Below, piece by piece: positions 1-8,562 of a stretch of 64,000 bases of DNA; the stretch's first letter is position 1; the number at the start of each line of letters is the position of its first letter. The DNA comes from Candidatus Brachybacter algidus. GTDB lineage: Bacteria; Bacteroidota; Bacteroidia; Chitinophagales; Saprospiraceae. The stretch is taken from assembly GCA_016711705.1 (NCBI GenBank), contig JADJSK010000001.1, forward strand, positions 186,001-250,000, written 5' to 3'. Position numbers and translations under genes: made by a program. The notes under the pieces were generated by a model. It made no database searches and was not told where the DNA came from. It saw only the letters and a list, made by a program, of their open reading frames with translations.

Positions 1-78
1 AAGATGAAAAAGATCATGAAGGTCATGATCATTAATAAATCTAATTTTAATAAATCATTTATCAGAAAATTTAAAAAC

Positions 79-444
79 ATGAAAAGTACTATTTTAAGAA
101 ATTCCATTTTTTCATTCCTGGTGGTTATATTTTCTTTGACTGCAGGATTATCACAAACAGGGGCGAAAACAGAAAAGGCCGTTATTAAAACATCTATCGC
201 CTGCAGTCATTGCCAGCAATGCGGATCATGTGGCAAGATGCTAAATAAGAATCTTAAATCGACAGCAGGTGTTAAGAAATTTACCCTAGATGAAAAAGCT
301 GAAACATTCACAATAGTATATGATCCTGCAGTGACAGATATTAAAAAATTAAGAACAGCTGTTTCTAAACTGGGTTTTGATGCGGATGGTGTTAAAGCGG
401 ATCCGGCAGCATACGATCAACTTGATGAATGCTGTAAAAAGTAG
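79..444 (+). CDS. Secreted heavy-metal-associated (HMA) domain protein
   Basis: Small exported metal-binding protein of 121 residues when read from the ATG at 79. I prefer that start over the in-frame ATG at 4 because it puts a signal peptide (basic start, hydrophobic residues 10-25, LSQ-like cleavage) at the N terminus. The mature part has an HMA-like fold pattern. Its metal loop is unusually Cys-rich (C42, C45, C48, C51, spaced CxxCxxCxxC), and a CC pair sits near the C terminus (118-119). It lies 3 bp before a methyltransferase gene and the P-type ATPase, so it probably acts in the same metal-resistance operon as a periplasmic metal scavenger or chaperone. Role is inferred; the metal is not determinable from sequence. 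Confidence 0.75.
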   Translation: MKSTILRNSIFSFLVVIFSLTAGLSQTGAKTEKAVIKTSIACSHCQQCGSCGKMLNKNLKSTAGVKKFTLDEKAETFTIVYDPAVTDIKKLRTAVSKLGFDADGVKADPAAYDQLDECCKK

Positions 445-447
445 TAT

Positions 448-1065
448 ATGGAAAATGTCAAAGACCATTGGGAAAAAGTCTTCTCCACAAAACAATCACA
501 TGAAGTTAGCTGGACACAGGCTTATCCGCATGCGTCATTGAACTACATAAAATTATTGCAGTTGCCGTTGACCGCCAGCATCATTGATGTTGGCGGCGGC
601 GACAGCAATCTTGTTGTCCATTTATTGGACCTGGGCTTTACGGATCTCACTGTTTTGGATATTTCTGAAAAAGCATTGGAACGAGCAAAAAGTAAAATGG
701 GTGAAAGTGCATCTATGATCAATTGGATCAATGATGATATCAATGACTTTCATCCCCATAGACGATATGATTTCTGGCACGACCGGGCTGTGTTTCACTT
801 CCTTACAGATGATGCACATATCAGCAAATATATTAAGCTGGTCAACAATTTTGTTGAACCAGGCGGGTATTTTTTTCTTGGTACTTTTTCAGAAAAAGGA
901 CCTTTAAAATGCAGCGGACTTGAAATTAAACAATATTCAGAAGGTTCTATGGTAGGTACATTTATAGACCACTTCATGGCTGTTAAATGTTTTACAGAAG
1001 ATCACTTTACCCCGTTTAACACAATTCAAAATTTCCAGTATTGCGGCTTCAAAAAAATAAATTAA
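448..1065 (+). CDS. Class I SAM-dependent methyltransferase
   Basis: A 205-residue methyltransferase. The SAM-binding motif I is visible as IIDVGGGDS (about residues 45-53), followed by an acidic strand end LTVLDIS (about 68-74), as in class I enzymes. The N terminus (DHWEKVF) resembles small methyltransferases of the TehB/thiopurine methyltransferase type. It starts 3 bp after the HMA gene and ends 1 bp before the ATPase gene, so the three are surely co-transcribed. In metal or metalloid operons such enzymes can methylate the toxic element, but no substrate can be read from the sequence. Confidence 0.8.
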   Translation: MENVKDHWEKVFSTKQSHEVSWTQAYPHASLNYIKLLQLPLTASIIDVGGGDSNLVVHLLDLGFTDLTVLDISEKALERAKSKMGESASMINWINDDINDFHPHRRYDFWHDRAVFHFLTDDAHISKYIKLVNNFVEPGGYFFLGTFSEKGPLKCSGLEIKQYSEGSMVGTFIDHFMAVKCFTEDHFTPFNTIQNFQYCGFKKIN

Positions 1066-1066
1066 T

Positions 1067-3115
1067 ATGACACATCAACACATTTTTGACAAACAGGGAA
1101 AACAGGTTTGTTGTACTCAGGAAGAAAAGATCAATAAGTTTGCCGATGATGCAGTTAAAGCAAAATCAAAAAGAGTCGATTGTTGTGAGGTTGATTCGGC
1201 AATGAAGAATGACCATGAAGAGGATAATCATGTAGAAGAAAATAAAAGTTTATTTCAGATGTTTTTACCGGCGGTAATTTCATTGATACTATTGCTCACA
1301 GGAATTATATTGGATTATAATTTCGACCAGACGTGGTTTAAGGGTTGGATAAGAGTGGGATTATATATTGTTGCATATATCCCCGTTGGTTTTCCTGTTT
1401 TAAAAGAGGCGTTTCTTAGTATAAAAGAGAGGGAAGTTTTCTCAGAATTTCTTTTAATGAGTATTGCCACAATTGGCGCTTTTGCAATAGGTGAGTACCC
1501 TGAAGGAGTTGCAGTAATGCTTTTTTACACTATTGGGGAAGTATTTCAAAATCTTGCTGTTGCAAGAGCTAAAACAAACATCAAGTCCTTATTGGACCAA
1601 AGACCTGATGAAGTAACTTTGATTGTGGATAATAAATCAAAAGTGGTCAAGGCTACAACTGTCAATATAGGGGATATTATTCAACTTAAAGCAGGCGAAA
1701 AACTAGGTTTGGATGGAATATTGATCTCTGAAAGTTCATCATTTAATACTGCAGCTTTAACAGGAGAAAGCAAACCTGACACAAAATCAAAGGGTGATGT
1801 TGTCTTAGCCGGAATGATCAATATGAATACAGTATCTAGAATTGAAGTAAATACTGCTTATTCAGACAGCAAGTTATCTAAGATCCTGGAGTTAGTCCAA
1901 AACGCCACAGCTCAAAAAGCACCTACTGAACTATTCATTAGAAAATTTGCAAAGATCTATACGCCAATAATTGTTGCTTTGGCAGTAATCATTTGTTTTC
2001 TTCCATATTTTTTTGTTGAAACATATGATTTCAATCAATGGCTTTACAGGGCATTAATTTTCCTTGTCATTTCATGTCCGTGTGCTTTAGTTATTAGTAT
2101 TCCATTGGGATATTTTGGAGGAATAGGGGCAGCAAGTAGAAATGGCATACTCTTCAAAGGAAGTAATTTTTTGGACTTATTAGCTAGTGTGAAAAATGTG
2201 GTCATGGATAAAACAGGAACTATGACAGAAGGGGTATTTGAAGTTAAAGATTTTTACTTCAATGATGATTCAAGAAAAGATGAAGTTTTGAAACTTGTCA
2301 ATGCTCTGGAACATAAAAGTACTCACCCTATTGCTACAGCAATTCATAAATATGTAGGTGAAGTTAATTCTAAGATTGAATTTTCCAATGTTGAAGAAAT
2401 TGCCGGAAAAGGCCTGAAAGGTGAAATAAATGGTAAAACATTACTGGCCGGTAATTTTAAATTACTCGATCAATTCAATATAAAATATGATTCGAAAGTC
2501 GAAAATGAAGTTAATACTTTGCTTGCTATTGCATTCGACAATCAGTATGTAGGTTACCTGACAATTGCGGATAAGATTAAAGAAGATGCACAAATAACAG
2601 TTGATCTTCTGAAATCAATGAAGATCGAAATAACGATGCTCAGTGGTGATAAGGCAAATGTTGTAAAAAATGTTGCTGATCAGCTCGGTATTAGTAATTC
2701 TTTTGGAGATCTTTTGCCGGACGATAAAGTCAATAAAATCAAAGAAATTAAGGCTAAAGGAAATATTGTTGCATTTGTAGGCGATGGTGTGAACGATGCT
2801 CCTGTCGTCGCATTGAGTGATATAGGCATTGCTATGGGTGGATTAGGAAGTGATGCAACGATCGAGACGGCAGATGTAGTAATACAAGACGATATGCCCT
2901 CTAAAATTCCTATGGCAATTAACATTGGTAAACAAACAAAAAAGATCGTTTGGCAAAACATCATTTTAGCATTTACGGTGAAAGCTATTGTGTTGACTTT
3001 AGGAGCCGGAGGTCTTGCCACAATGTGGGAAGCCGTATTTGCTGATGTTGGCGTTGCATTGTTAGCAATATTAAATGCAATCAGGATCCAAAAGATGAGT
3101 TTTAAGTCCTCGTAA
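1067..3115 (+). CDS. Heavy-metal-translocating P1B-type ATPase
   Basis: A 682-residue metal efflux pump. Visible in order: a His/Cys-rich N-terminal tail (HQH, two CC pairs, residues 1-50) instead of a folded HMA domain; transmembrane helices from about residue 65; actuator TGES near 232; the membrane metal site SCPCAL with CPC at 337-339; phosphorylation motif DKTGT with Asp381; the HP motif; and GDGVND at 572-577. CPC with this layout fits Cd/Zn/Pb/Co exporters (CadA/ZntA type) or Cu exporters; the exact metal is not certain. It is the last gene of a three-gene operon with a separate secreted HMA protein. Confidence 0.95.
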   Translation: MTHQHIFDKQGKQVCCTQEEKINKFADDAVKAKSKRVDCCEVDSAMKNDHEEDNHVEENKSLFQMFLPAVISLILLLTGIILDYNFDQTWFKGWIRVGLYIVAYIPVGFPVLKEAFLSIKEREVFSEFLLMSIATIGAFAIGEYPEGVAVMLFYTIGEVFQNLAVARAKTNIKSLLDQRPDEVTLIVDNKSKVVKATTVNIGDIIQLKAGEKLGLDGILISESSSFNTAALTGESKPDTKSKGDVVLAGMINMNTVSRIEVNTAYSDSKLSKILELVQNATAQKAPTELFIRKFAKIYTPIIVALAVIICFLPYFFVETYDFNQWLYRALIFLVISCPCALVISIPLGYFGGIGAASRNGILFKGSNFLDLLASVKNVVMDKTGTMTEGVFEVKDFYFNDDSRKDEVLKLVNALEHKSTHPIATAIHKYVGEVNSKIEFSNVEEIAGKGLKGEINGKTLLAGNFKLLDQFNIKYDSKVENEVNTLLAIAFDNQYVGYLTIADKIKEDAQITVDLLKSMKIEITMLSGDKANVVKNVADQLGISNSFGDLLPDDKVNKIKEIKAKGNIVAFVGDGVNDAPVVALSDIGIAMGGLGSDATIETADVVIQDDMPSKIPMAINIGKQTKKIVWQNIILAFTVKAIVLTLGAGGLATMWEAVFADVGVALLAILNAIRIQKMSFKSS

Positions 3116-3137
3116 TAATATAAAAAATGATTTTTAA

Positions 3138-3326
3138 ATGAAAAGTAAGTTATTAACCAAAATAACAGCAACCTTCTTTTCACTTTCAGTTATCTATCTG
3201 GGTTACATCATGTTAGGTTTAATACCAATGATTTTGTTTGCATTTGGCTTTTTAGGAGGTTTGATTTTATGGTTAATATTTCCGTCTGCCTTTGAATTCA
3301 AGTCTGTCAGAATTCCATATTTTTAA
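3138..3326 (+). CDS. HXXEE-type membrane protein, N-terminal part (frameshifted)
   Basis: First 62 codons of a small membrane protein, with two hydrophobic segments. The frame closes at 3324, but another frame continues the protein without a gap: around 3302-3340 it reads FLTLGLFIVHKVEEKY, containing the HxxEE signature (HKVEE) that names the HXXEE family. Going from one frame to the other needs one added base near 3300-3324, where a run of five T lies. The gene is therefore one ~187-residue protein, broken either by a real mutation or by a sequencing error. It follows the ATPase by 22 bp and may belong to that operon. Confidence 0.6.
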   Translation: MKSKLLTKITATFFSLSVIYLGYIMLGLIPMILFAFGFLGGLILWLIFPSAFEFKSVRIPYF

Positions 3327-3334
3327 CCTTAGGA

Positions 3335-3700
3335 TTGTTTATTGTCCATAAAGTAGAGGAAAAATATATGGATTTTTTCCCAAAGTTATCTGAAATAACA
3401 AATGTTCCGGTACCCGAAGTTAACTCACTCAAAGTATATCTCTTATATACTTTCGCTGGAGCTTGGTTGTTAATTCCTATATTAGTGAATAGAAAATCTC
3501 ACTTTGGATATTATCTTACCTGGACATTCTTCACAACAATGGGAATAACAGAATTAGCACATTTCATTTTACCATTTTTTACAAATAATGCATATGGATA
3601 TTTTCCGGGAATGTGGAGTGTAATTTTTCTAGCACCTGTGGCATGGTGGGGATTATATCGGCTATTGAGTTTTAATATAAATTATAAACTGTCCAAATAA
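3335..3700 (+). CDS. HXXEE-type membrane protein, C-terminal part (frameshifted)
   Basis: Continuation of the gene that starts at 3138, in another frame. It carries the HKVEE motif at its N terminus and three further hydrophobic segments. The family is predicted to be integral membrane and has no established function. The apparent start at 3335 is only the first possible start codon in this frame; the frame is open further upstream and the real start is probably the ATG at 3138. Confidence 0.6.
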   Translation: MFIVHKVEEKYMDFFPKLSEITNVPVPEVNSLKVYLLYTFAGAWLLIPILVNRKSHFGYYLTWTFFTTMGITELAHFILPFFTNNAYGYFPGMWSVIFLAPVAWWGLYRLLSFNINYKLSK

Positions 3701-3831
3701 AATTCAAAAAAAACATTTATAGTTATTATTGCATTATTTGGTATCAAACTTAATTATTGCTTAGTCACTTCAAAAAACCGATTATGACATCGATTTATCA
3801 TTATGAATGTCTGTTAAACCCATGATAAAAC

Positions 3832-4251
3832 TTACTCCAGAAGTTCGTCAATCATGACTGTCCGTATTTTCAATTCAAATTTCGTGGCAAGTGATATAAG
3901 CGCTCTCGTCACTGCATCATCTTTGCTTAGAAATGCAATGAGGTGACTGCAATAATCCACTACTTGTTGATTGCGGATTGTGCCGGCATTGATCCAATAT
4001 CTTTCACCATATTCATTTTCTCCAATTTCTGAAATGGGTTTTCCGTCAATGTCATCCCTTAATGTGGGTATAGACTTGAACCGAATATTATTTGCTTCTG
4101 CATACCATAAAGCCATTTCCTCCGTACCTGGATCATCGCCACTTACGATCTCCTTCAAACCAGTCAAATTCTTTAAGATCGCATCAACTTTTTGTTTAAA
4201 TATTTCTTCGTTATAGAAATCAACACTTCCGGCTATTGCTATTCTTGACAT
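3832..4251 (-). CDS. SLOG-fold DUF2493-like protein (YspA-related)
   Basis: A 139-residue protein with the Rossmann-like start IAIAGSVDF, then EIVSGDDPGTEEMALWYAE, matching the family pattern IVSGGARGAD...A with the glycine-rich nucleotide-binding loop. SLOG proteins bind nucleotide-derived ligands, often NAD or ADP-ribose related, and some act as sensors in conflict systems. The usual second G of the loop is replaced here (SGDDPGTE), so ligand binding may differ. It is divergent from the TIKI-like gene at 4402, and a terminator-like hairpin stands between its start codon and its probable promoter. Confidence 0.7.
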   Translation of the reverse strand: MSRIAIAGSVDFYNEEIFKQKVDAILKNLTGLKEIVSGDDPGTEEMALWYAEANNIRFKSIPTLRDDIDGKPISEIGENEYGERYWINAGTIRNQQVVDYCSHLIAFLSKDDAVTRALISLATKFELKIRTVMIDELLE

Positions 4252-4268
4252 TTTAATGAATTAAAAAA

Positions 4269-4294
4269 TCCCGGTACCTGAGAAGATACCGGGA
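4269..4294 (-). terminator. Terminator-like hairpin in the leader of the DUF2493 gene
   Basis: TCCCGGTA at 4269-4276 pairs perfectly with TACCGGGA at 4287-4294. On the minus strand the stem is followed at once by TTTTTT, as in an intrinsic terminator. It stands 17 bp upstream of the DUF2493 start codon, so it could attenuate that gene or be the remnant terminator of a lost minus-strand gene. Confidence 0.6.
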
Positions 4295-4401
4295 CTCAAT
4301 TATGAAAACTTCAAATCACCCTAACAAATGTAATAGATTTTTAAAGTATATTTTACTTTTATATTGGAAAAATTTAATGACCTTCAAAAATCCCTTGATA
4401 A

Positions 4402-5064
4402 ATGAAAGAAATCATCTTTATTGGTTCAGTACATGATGAAATAGGTGCAAGCAATTCAACAGAATTATTTAAAATCTTTGAAAGTATATCTCCTGATGTC
4501 ATATTCATAGAGTTTGATACGGAACATTATAATGGAATGATTAGTGGTCAATATCTAGATAAGTTAGAAACTAGTGCAATCAAACTTTATTTAGCAAAAA
4601 AGAAAGTTAGAGTAGTTCCTGTTGATTTAAATTGGTACCCTATAATGGAGCCAATAATGGAAGATGGTTTCCGCGAAATGACTAAAACGTTTTATCAAAA
4701 TGCAAAATTTATAAGATCAATTTCTTATTTTAGTGAACATTCAGAAATGGTGGGATTCAAATTTCTGAATAGTCAGGACTGTTTAGAAGTTCTTGATTAC
4801 AAACAAAATATTGAAAGAGAAATATTAGATAAATATGGCAATGATCATTTCAACAACTTATATACTCGATACCGGCAGATGCATCATGATAGGGAAATGG
4901 AGATGCTAAAAAATACTTACAATTTTAGCACGCAGAACCAATACAGAATAGCTATATTTCTTGTGGGAACAGAACACAAAAGATCCATCATTGATAAAGT
5001 CCAGGTCTTTGAGGACAAGTATGATATGAAAATTAAATGGAATTTCAATTTCTTCAATTTGTAA
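4402..5064 (+). CDS. TIKI/EreA/ChaN-superfamily-like protein
   Basis: A 220-residue protein I place tentatively near the TIKI superfamily. Evidence: an N-terminal strand ending in GSVH (residues 8-11), a strand PDVIFIEFD with the conserved acidic residue, VPVDLNWY in the middle, and LVGTEHKRSI near the C terminus, the positions where these metal-dependent enzymes keep Gly-His and Asp/Glu residues. No signal peptide is seen, so it is probably cytoplasmic. It is divergent from the SLOG gene and convergent with the trypsin-like protease gene. Catalytic activity is not proven. Confidence 0.5.
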   Translation: MKEIIFIGSVHDEIGASNSTELFKIFESISPDVIFIEFDTEHYNGMISGQYLDKLETSAIKLYLAKKKVRVVPVDLNWYPIMEPIMEDGFREMTKTFYQNAKFIRSISYFSEHSEMVGFKFLNSQDCLEVLDYKQNIEREILDKYGNDHFNNLYTRYRQMHHDREMEMLKNTYNFSTQNQYRIAIFLVGTEHKRSIIDKVQVFEDKYDMKIKWNFNFFNL

Positions 5065-5162
5065 ATTTAGTATTCGAAGTCATTAAAATAATGTGGTCTA
5101 GCTTTAATTTATTCGGATTTAATACTTTTACTTTTACTTGGACATTTGACAATACAAAGATA

Positions 5163-5957
5163 TTAAAATGTAATACTGTCAAGAACTTTACCTTCAATTA
5201 TCTCTTCAATTACTTCTTTCTTCCATACAATACCAAGTTGGGCATCCAAGGCGCTCTTTCCTTGAATTCTACCGGAATATACCCCTGCAAAACCACATAT
5301 CGTATCTAATCTAGTTTTATCATCTAAAACATTATTGATTATATGGGGTCCCGGTCTTTTAAAGATCACTGGAGATCCTGACATGCCGGATCTACTTGCT
5401 GTATCAATTAAAAACTTTGGTAAATTGTCCATTGGTAGCGTAGGTTCTGAAGCAACACTCCCTTTTTTCCAAATAGGAAAAAACGCCCCACCGTCTAAAT
5501 TATATGGAAATCCTAAAATAAAAACATCATCAGCAATCTCCAATTCGTAATTATCAAAGGAAAATCTGTTTATAGCAGAGACCCTAACATTTTCATCGAA
5601 ATGTATTGGTATTGCAACGACATCTACTTTTTCTGCATATTCTGGGTGTACAAACCAAGTTGCTTTATTATCAAGGAATAAATATCTGTATACATAAAGA
5701 TGACTTAATGGCTGTTCATTTTTTTGCATTGTTATTCTAAATACATCAGGCCTACCTCCATGGTCACTTAAGGGTTCCATGTTTGCAGGATTTAATCCTG
5801 TGACATTATGCCAATTGGTAATTAAGAAGAATTCATCTTCATATCTGTAAATAAAGCAGGTGCCTGAAGCTAATTGAACTTTTGTTTGATCTAGAAACAT
5901 TGCCAGAGGCAAGGATGTATCAGATAGATAGTGTTGTTTTATAAAAGCTTTTTTCAT
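5163..5957 (-). CDS. Trypsin-like serine protease domain protein
   Basis: A 264-residue protein with a chymotrypsin-fold triad in the expected order: His in LITNWHNVTG (about residue 50), Asp in KVDVVAIP (about 112), and Ser in the sequence SRSGMSGSPVIF (about 193-197). The N terminus has no hydrophobic signal segment, so it is likely cytoplasmic. Stand-alone cytosolic trypsin-like domains in bacteria are often found in defence or conflict loci, which fits its SLOG and TIKI-like neighbours in this accessory region; that link is inference. Confidence 0.8.
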   Translation of the reverse strand: MKKAFIKQHYLSDTSLPLAMFLDQTKVQLASGTCFIYRYEDEFFLITNWHNVTGLNPANMEPLSDHGGRPDVFRITMQKNEQPLSHLYVYRYLFLDNKATWFVHPEYAEKVDVVAIPIHFDENVRVSAINRFSFDNYELEIADDVFILGFPYNLDGGAFFPIWKKGSVASEPTLPMDNLPKFLIDTASRSGMSGSPVIFKRPGPHIINNVLDDKTRLDTICGFAGVYSGRIQGKSALDAQLGIVWKKEVIEEIIEGKVLDSITF

Positions 5958-6133
5958 GATGGTTTAGATTGAAATCAAGATAAAAATTATTATTGAGATT
6001 ATATCCATCTTAATATTTTAGACAATGGGTCAATAAGGCCAATATTTTTTATTTAAACTGCTATATTACACCTGATTAAATAAATATGACTTTTTAGATT
6101 CATAGAGCATTGACTTAACCTAAATTTAATGAA

Positions 6134-7141
6134 ATGGATTATGTTAAAGATGGTAGCAGACTATTAACTTCAGTTTTTGATGAATATGATTTTGATGAAA
6201 TCAAAGATCTGAAAGTCCTAGATAAATTTTTAGCTCGTCTACTTGAAGTTACAAATGGCATGTTAATAGTGGATTTCTTAGATTCGGGTAACTGGGATCA
6301 TTTTGGGAGCTATTCAATTGAGTATGAAAATGAAATAGTGTTTGTAAACTGGCACCCTTATATTGGTAGTCCAAAAATAGAAGATTATATAAATTCTTTA
6401 GATTATAAACCTGACATCTACTCTATCATGTTTAAATTTCAGGACCTAAAGTTTTATAAGTCAAAGAGTTTTCCATTTATTACTATAAGAGGATATGCTT
6501 TGGGGCAAAAGGAAGTTATGACTTACTTAAAACAATTTGATCAAAGTGTCATTCAAGATAAGCTTAGTTCAACTAATTTCTGTGCCATTTATAGATTAGA
6601 CAGGGGATTATATACAGAACGATGTTACTGTTTACATACTCCTTTGTATTCCGTGCTATTAAATCCCAAAGATACTGCTGGAAGCACTGTTTTTTCCATG
6701 AAAGCCCTTTTTCTTTTTAATTATATTTCGTGCACAGAAAGAATCCAGAAAATAATCAGTTCGAAGGATTTGCCTAGTACTGATACTGATGTGTTAAGCG
6801 AAAAAGCAAATACAGTGAGACGTATATTTGAGTTTGCACTGAAAATAGAATGTTCATACCATTTGCATTTAAATATAAGCCTTATGTCTAGTACTGGATA
6901 TAATGCAAACAATTTTATGTTAAAAAATAGTTATGGAAATACACTATTGGGTGATCTCATAAATAAGGTGAAGAAGTTGAAATCCGCAGATGAATTATTT
7001 AACCTGAATAGAATTGTTGTGTTATCAAATGAGTTTTCACATGATTCAGGAAAAAAAGGTACTCAAGAAAATCTAGATGAACTTATAAAGTTAGCTGTTG
7101 AATATATTCGTGGATTGATCAAAATGGTAAAATCACCTTAA
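6134..7141 (+). CDS. Unknown protein with possible C-terminal HEPN-like region
   Basis: A 335-residue protein that I do not recognise. No signal peptide or membrane segment. The C-terminal third (about residues 225-330) is helical, with RRIFEFALK and later NEFSHDSG, a spacing reminiscent of HEPN-like or ApeA-type helical domains where an R...H pair forms an RNase site. The canonical RxxxxH is not clearly present, so the similarity is weak. Downstream lies structured leader element A. Confidence is high that it is a real gene and low for any function. Confidence 0.6.
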   Translation: MDYVKDGSRLLTSVFDEYDFDEIKDLKVLDKFLARLLEVTNGMLIVDFLDSGNWDHFGSYSIEYENEIVFVNWHPYIGSPKIEDYINSLDYKPDIYSIMFKFQDLKFYKSKSFPFITIRGYALGQKEVMTYLKQFDQSVIQDKLSSTNFCAIYRLDRGLYTERCYCLHTPLYSVLLNPKDTAGSTVFSMKALFLFNYISCTERIQKIISSKDLPSTDTDVLSEKANTVRRIFEFALKIECSYHLHLNISLMSSTGYNANNFMLKNSYGNTLLGDLINKVKKLKSADELFNLNRIVVLSNEFSHDSGKKGTQENLDELIKLAVEYIRGLIKMVKSP

Positions 7142-7207
7142 TCCTTTTTGCTTAACGGAAATATTAACCTTGATTTCATATATTTGAGGAGATTATTAAA
7201 ATACAAA

Positions 7208-7390
7208 GGCGTTAGCGTCTTTCTTTAGGGTAGAAACTGGCAAAATTTCACAATCTAAGGAAGAATGACTTTACGTCCACGTCTTGCGTGGGCTTTAGTG
7301 TATTCTTGATTGTGGGCATGCCAGTGCCTTACCCTTGGAAAAGCTATTGACCCACGCTTTTTCCTTAAACTTCCTGCCAGGGTCTACAGG
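7208..7390 (+). repeat. Structured leader repeat, copy A
   Basis: A 183-bp element ending 14 bp before the ATG at 7405. It shares with copy B (10199-10379, opposite strand) the starting block GGCGTTAGC and the end GGGTCTACAGG. Pairings seen: GCGTGGG (7286-7292) with CCCACGC (7351-7357); GGCA (7315-7318) with TGCC (7325-7328); GGAAAAGC (7337-7344) with the GCTTTTTCC that overlaps the first stem's right arm (7356-7364); CCTG (7373-7376) with CAGG (7387-7390). The overlap makes two of the stems mutually exclusive or pseudoknotted. It may be a cis-acting RNA or a mobile/recombination element. Confidence 0.65.
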
Positions 7391-7404
7391 GCTAATTCAC
7401 TTTT

Positions 7405-8556
7405 ATGAAAAAGGTCTTTCTTGGTTTCCTTGCAATATTAACATTCTTATTAGTAGCACTCTCTTCATGTAGTTCAAAAGATAATGAAGAAAATACAGAT
7501 CCGGAACCCCCACAAAAATTTGAAAATGATATTTTAACTGTCTTCCCTGACAATCAAGCTAATATTCATGGTGAAGTTACAATTGCTGGTAACAGCGACC
7601 AACTTTTAGTTTGTAGAGGATACTTTGGTGGATATGTGAGAGCGTATAATATCGAAGGGAGAGAAATAACTAAAAACCTTGATTTCAAATTGGAAAATCA
7701 AGATTTGAGTTCCGTATATAAAGTTGTAGCTTTAAATGATAAAGATCTGGTTGTTGACACTTGGGACAAAAGAAAATTTTTTGAAAACAATAATGGAAAT
7801 TGGAAATCTATTCCCTATGAATCTAACCTCCCAAACATTATTCAGAATAGTCCAAATACCAACCTTCGTATATTTGGTAAACATGAAGCTCTAGATGGAA
7901 ATTTCTTTGTAGAAGGACTGCCGAAACATTACATTACAAGCTTAGAAGAAGGAGTTGTTATAATAAATGAGAAAATTGCAGGAAAATGGAAGTTCAAAGA
8001 ATACATACAAGCTCCTGATGGTAATTCCCAGGATTATTTTGGATCGTATGTTGCAATTAAAGGCAAATCACTATTAATAGGCGCACCTGGTCGAGATAAA
8101 AATGGTGAAGATGCTGGTGCAGCATATTATTATGAGTTAGATAATAATACTTGGATACTGAAGAAAACATTATTTGGAGCTACAGGTAATAGGAGTTTCG
8201 GTACTTCTGTTGCAATTGGATCTGATTACCTATATGTTGGATCTTCTGGTAACGCACCTTCTGTTAAAGTTTATGACAAAGTTACATTTAGTCCAATTTA
8301 CTCAAGGACTGATACAGATAATTTCAATTTTGCAGATTATATGACCTGTTTTAATGATTTTTTATACGTTAAAGATGATGAGAGGTTAAATGTTTATAAA
8401 ACCAATTCTGACCTTTCAAGGATTGTTAGGTATTTACCAACTAAATATCAGTACGATAATAGTGGATACGCTTTTGGTGATCAAGTCGCCGTATTTCCCA
8501 ATATGGTCATCACTTCAGGCTCTAATGGTGGGAAATGTTTTATATATTATAAATAG
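7405..8556 (+). CDS. FG-GAP-like repeat lipoprotein
   Basis: A 383-residue lipoprotein: a hydrophobic N terminus followed by a lipobox ending in Cys about residue 22 (LSSC). After an acidic/proline linker come beta-rich repeats; the segment DYFGSYVAIKGKSLLIGAPG (about 212-231) is a clear FG-GAP-like, integrin-type propeller repeat, and a second one reads SFGTSVAIG. Such proteins usually sit on the cell surface and bind ligands or Ca2+. It follows structured leader element A directly and precedes another lipoprotein by 6 bp, likely one transcript. Confidence 0.75.
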   Translation: MKKVFLGFLAILTFLLVALSSCSSKDNEENTDPEPPQKFENDILTVFPDNQANIHGEVTIAGNSDQLLVCRGYFGGYVRAYNIEGREITKNLDFKLENQDLSSVYKVVALNDKDLVVDTWDKRKFFENNNGNWKSIPYESNLPNIIQNSPNTNLRIFGKHEALDGNFFVEGLPKHYITSLEEGVVIINEKIAGKWKFKEYIQAPDGNSQDYFGSYVAIKGKSLLIGAPGRDKNGEDAGAAYYYELDNNTWILKKTLFGATGNRSFGTSVAIGSDYLYVGSSGNAPSVKVYDKVTFSPIYSRTDTDNFNFADYMTCFNDFLYVKDDERLNVYKTNSDLSRIVRYLPTKYQYDNSGYAFGDQVAVFPNMVITSGSNGGKCFIYYK

Positions 8557-8562
8557 TTATCT

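Noticed and set aside
2680..3183. A 167-codon minus-strand frame
   Set aside because: It is the opposite strand of the P-type ATPase C terminus and of the following gene; composition is that of a shadow.
5037..5309. A 90-codon plus-strand frame after the TIKI-like gene
   Set aside because: Mostly antisense to the trypsin-like protease gene and unlike any domain.
7208..7390. Integron attC site
   Set aside because: GGCGTTAGC resembles the GTTA end of some attC sites, but the GTTRRRY consensus is not met, there is no matching partner box at the other end, and no integron-type integrase is in the window. Kept only as an alternative.
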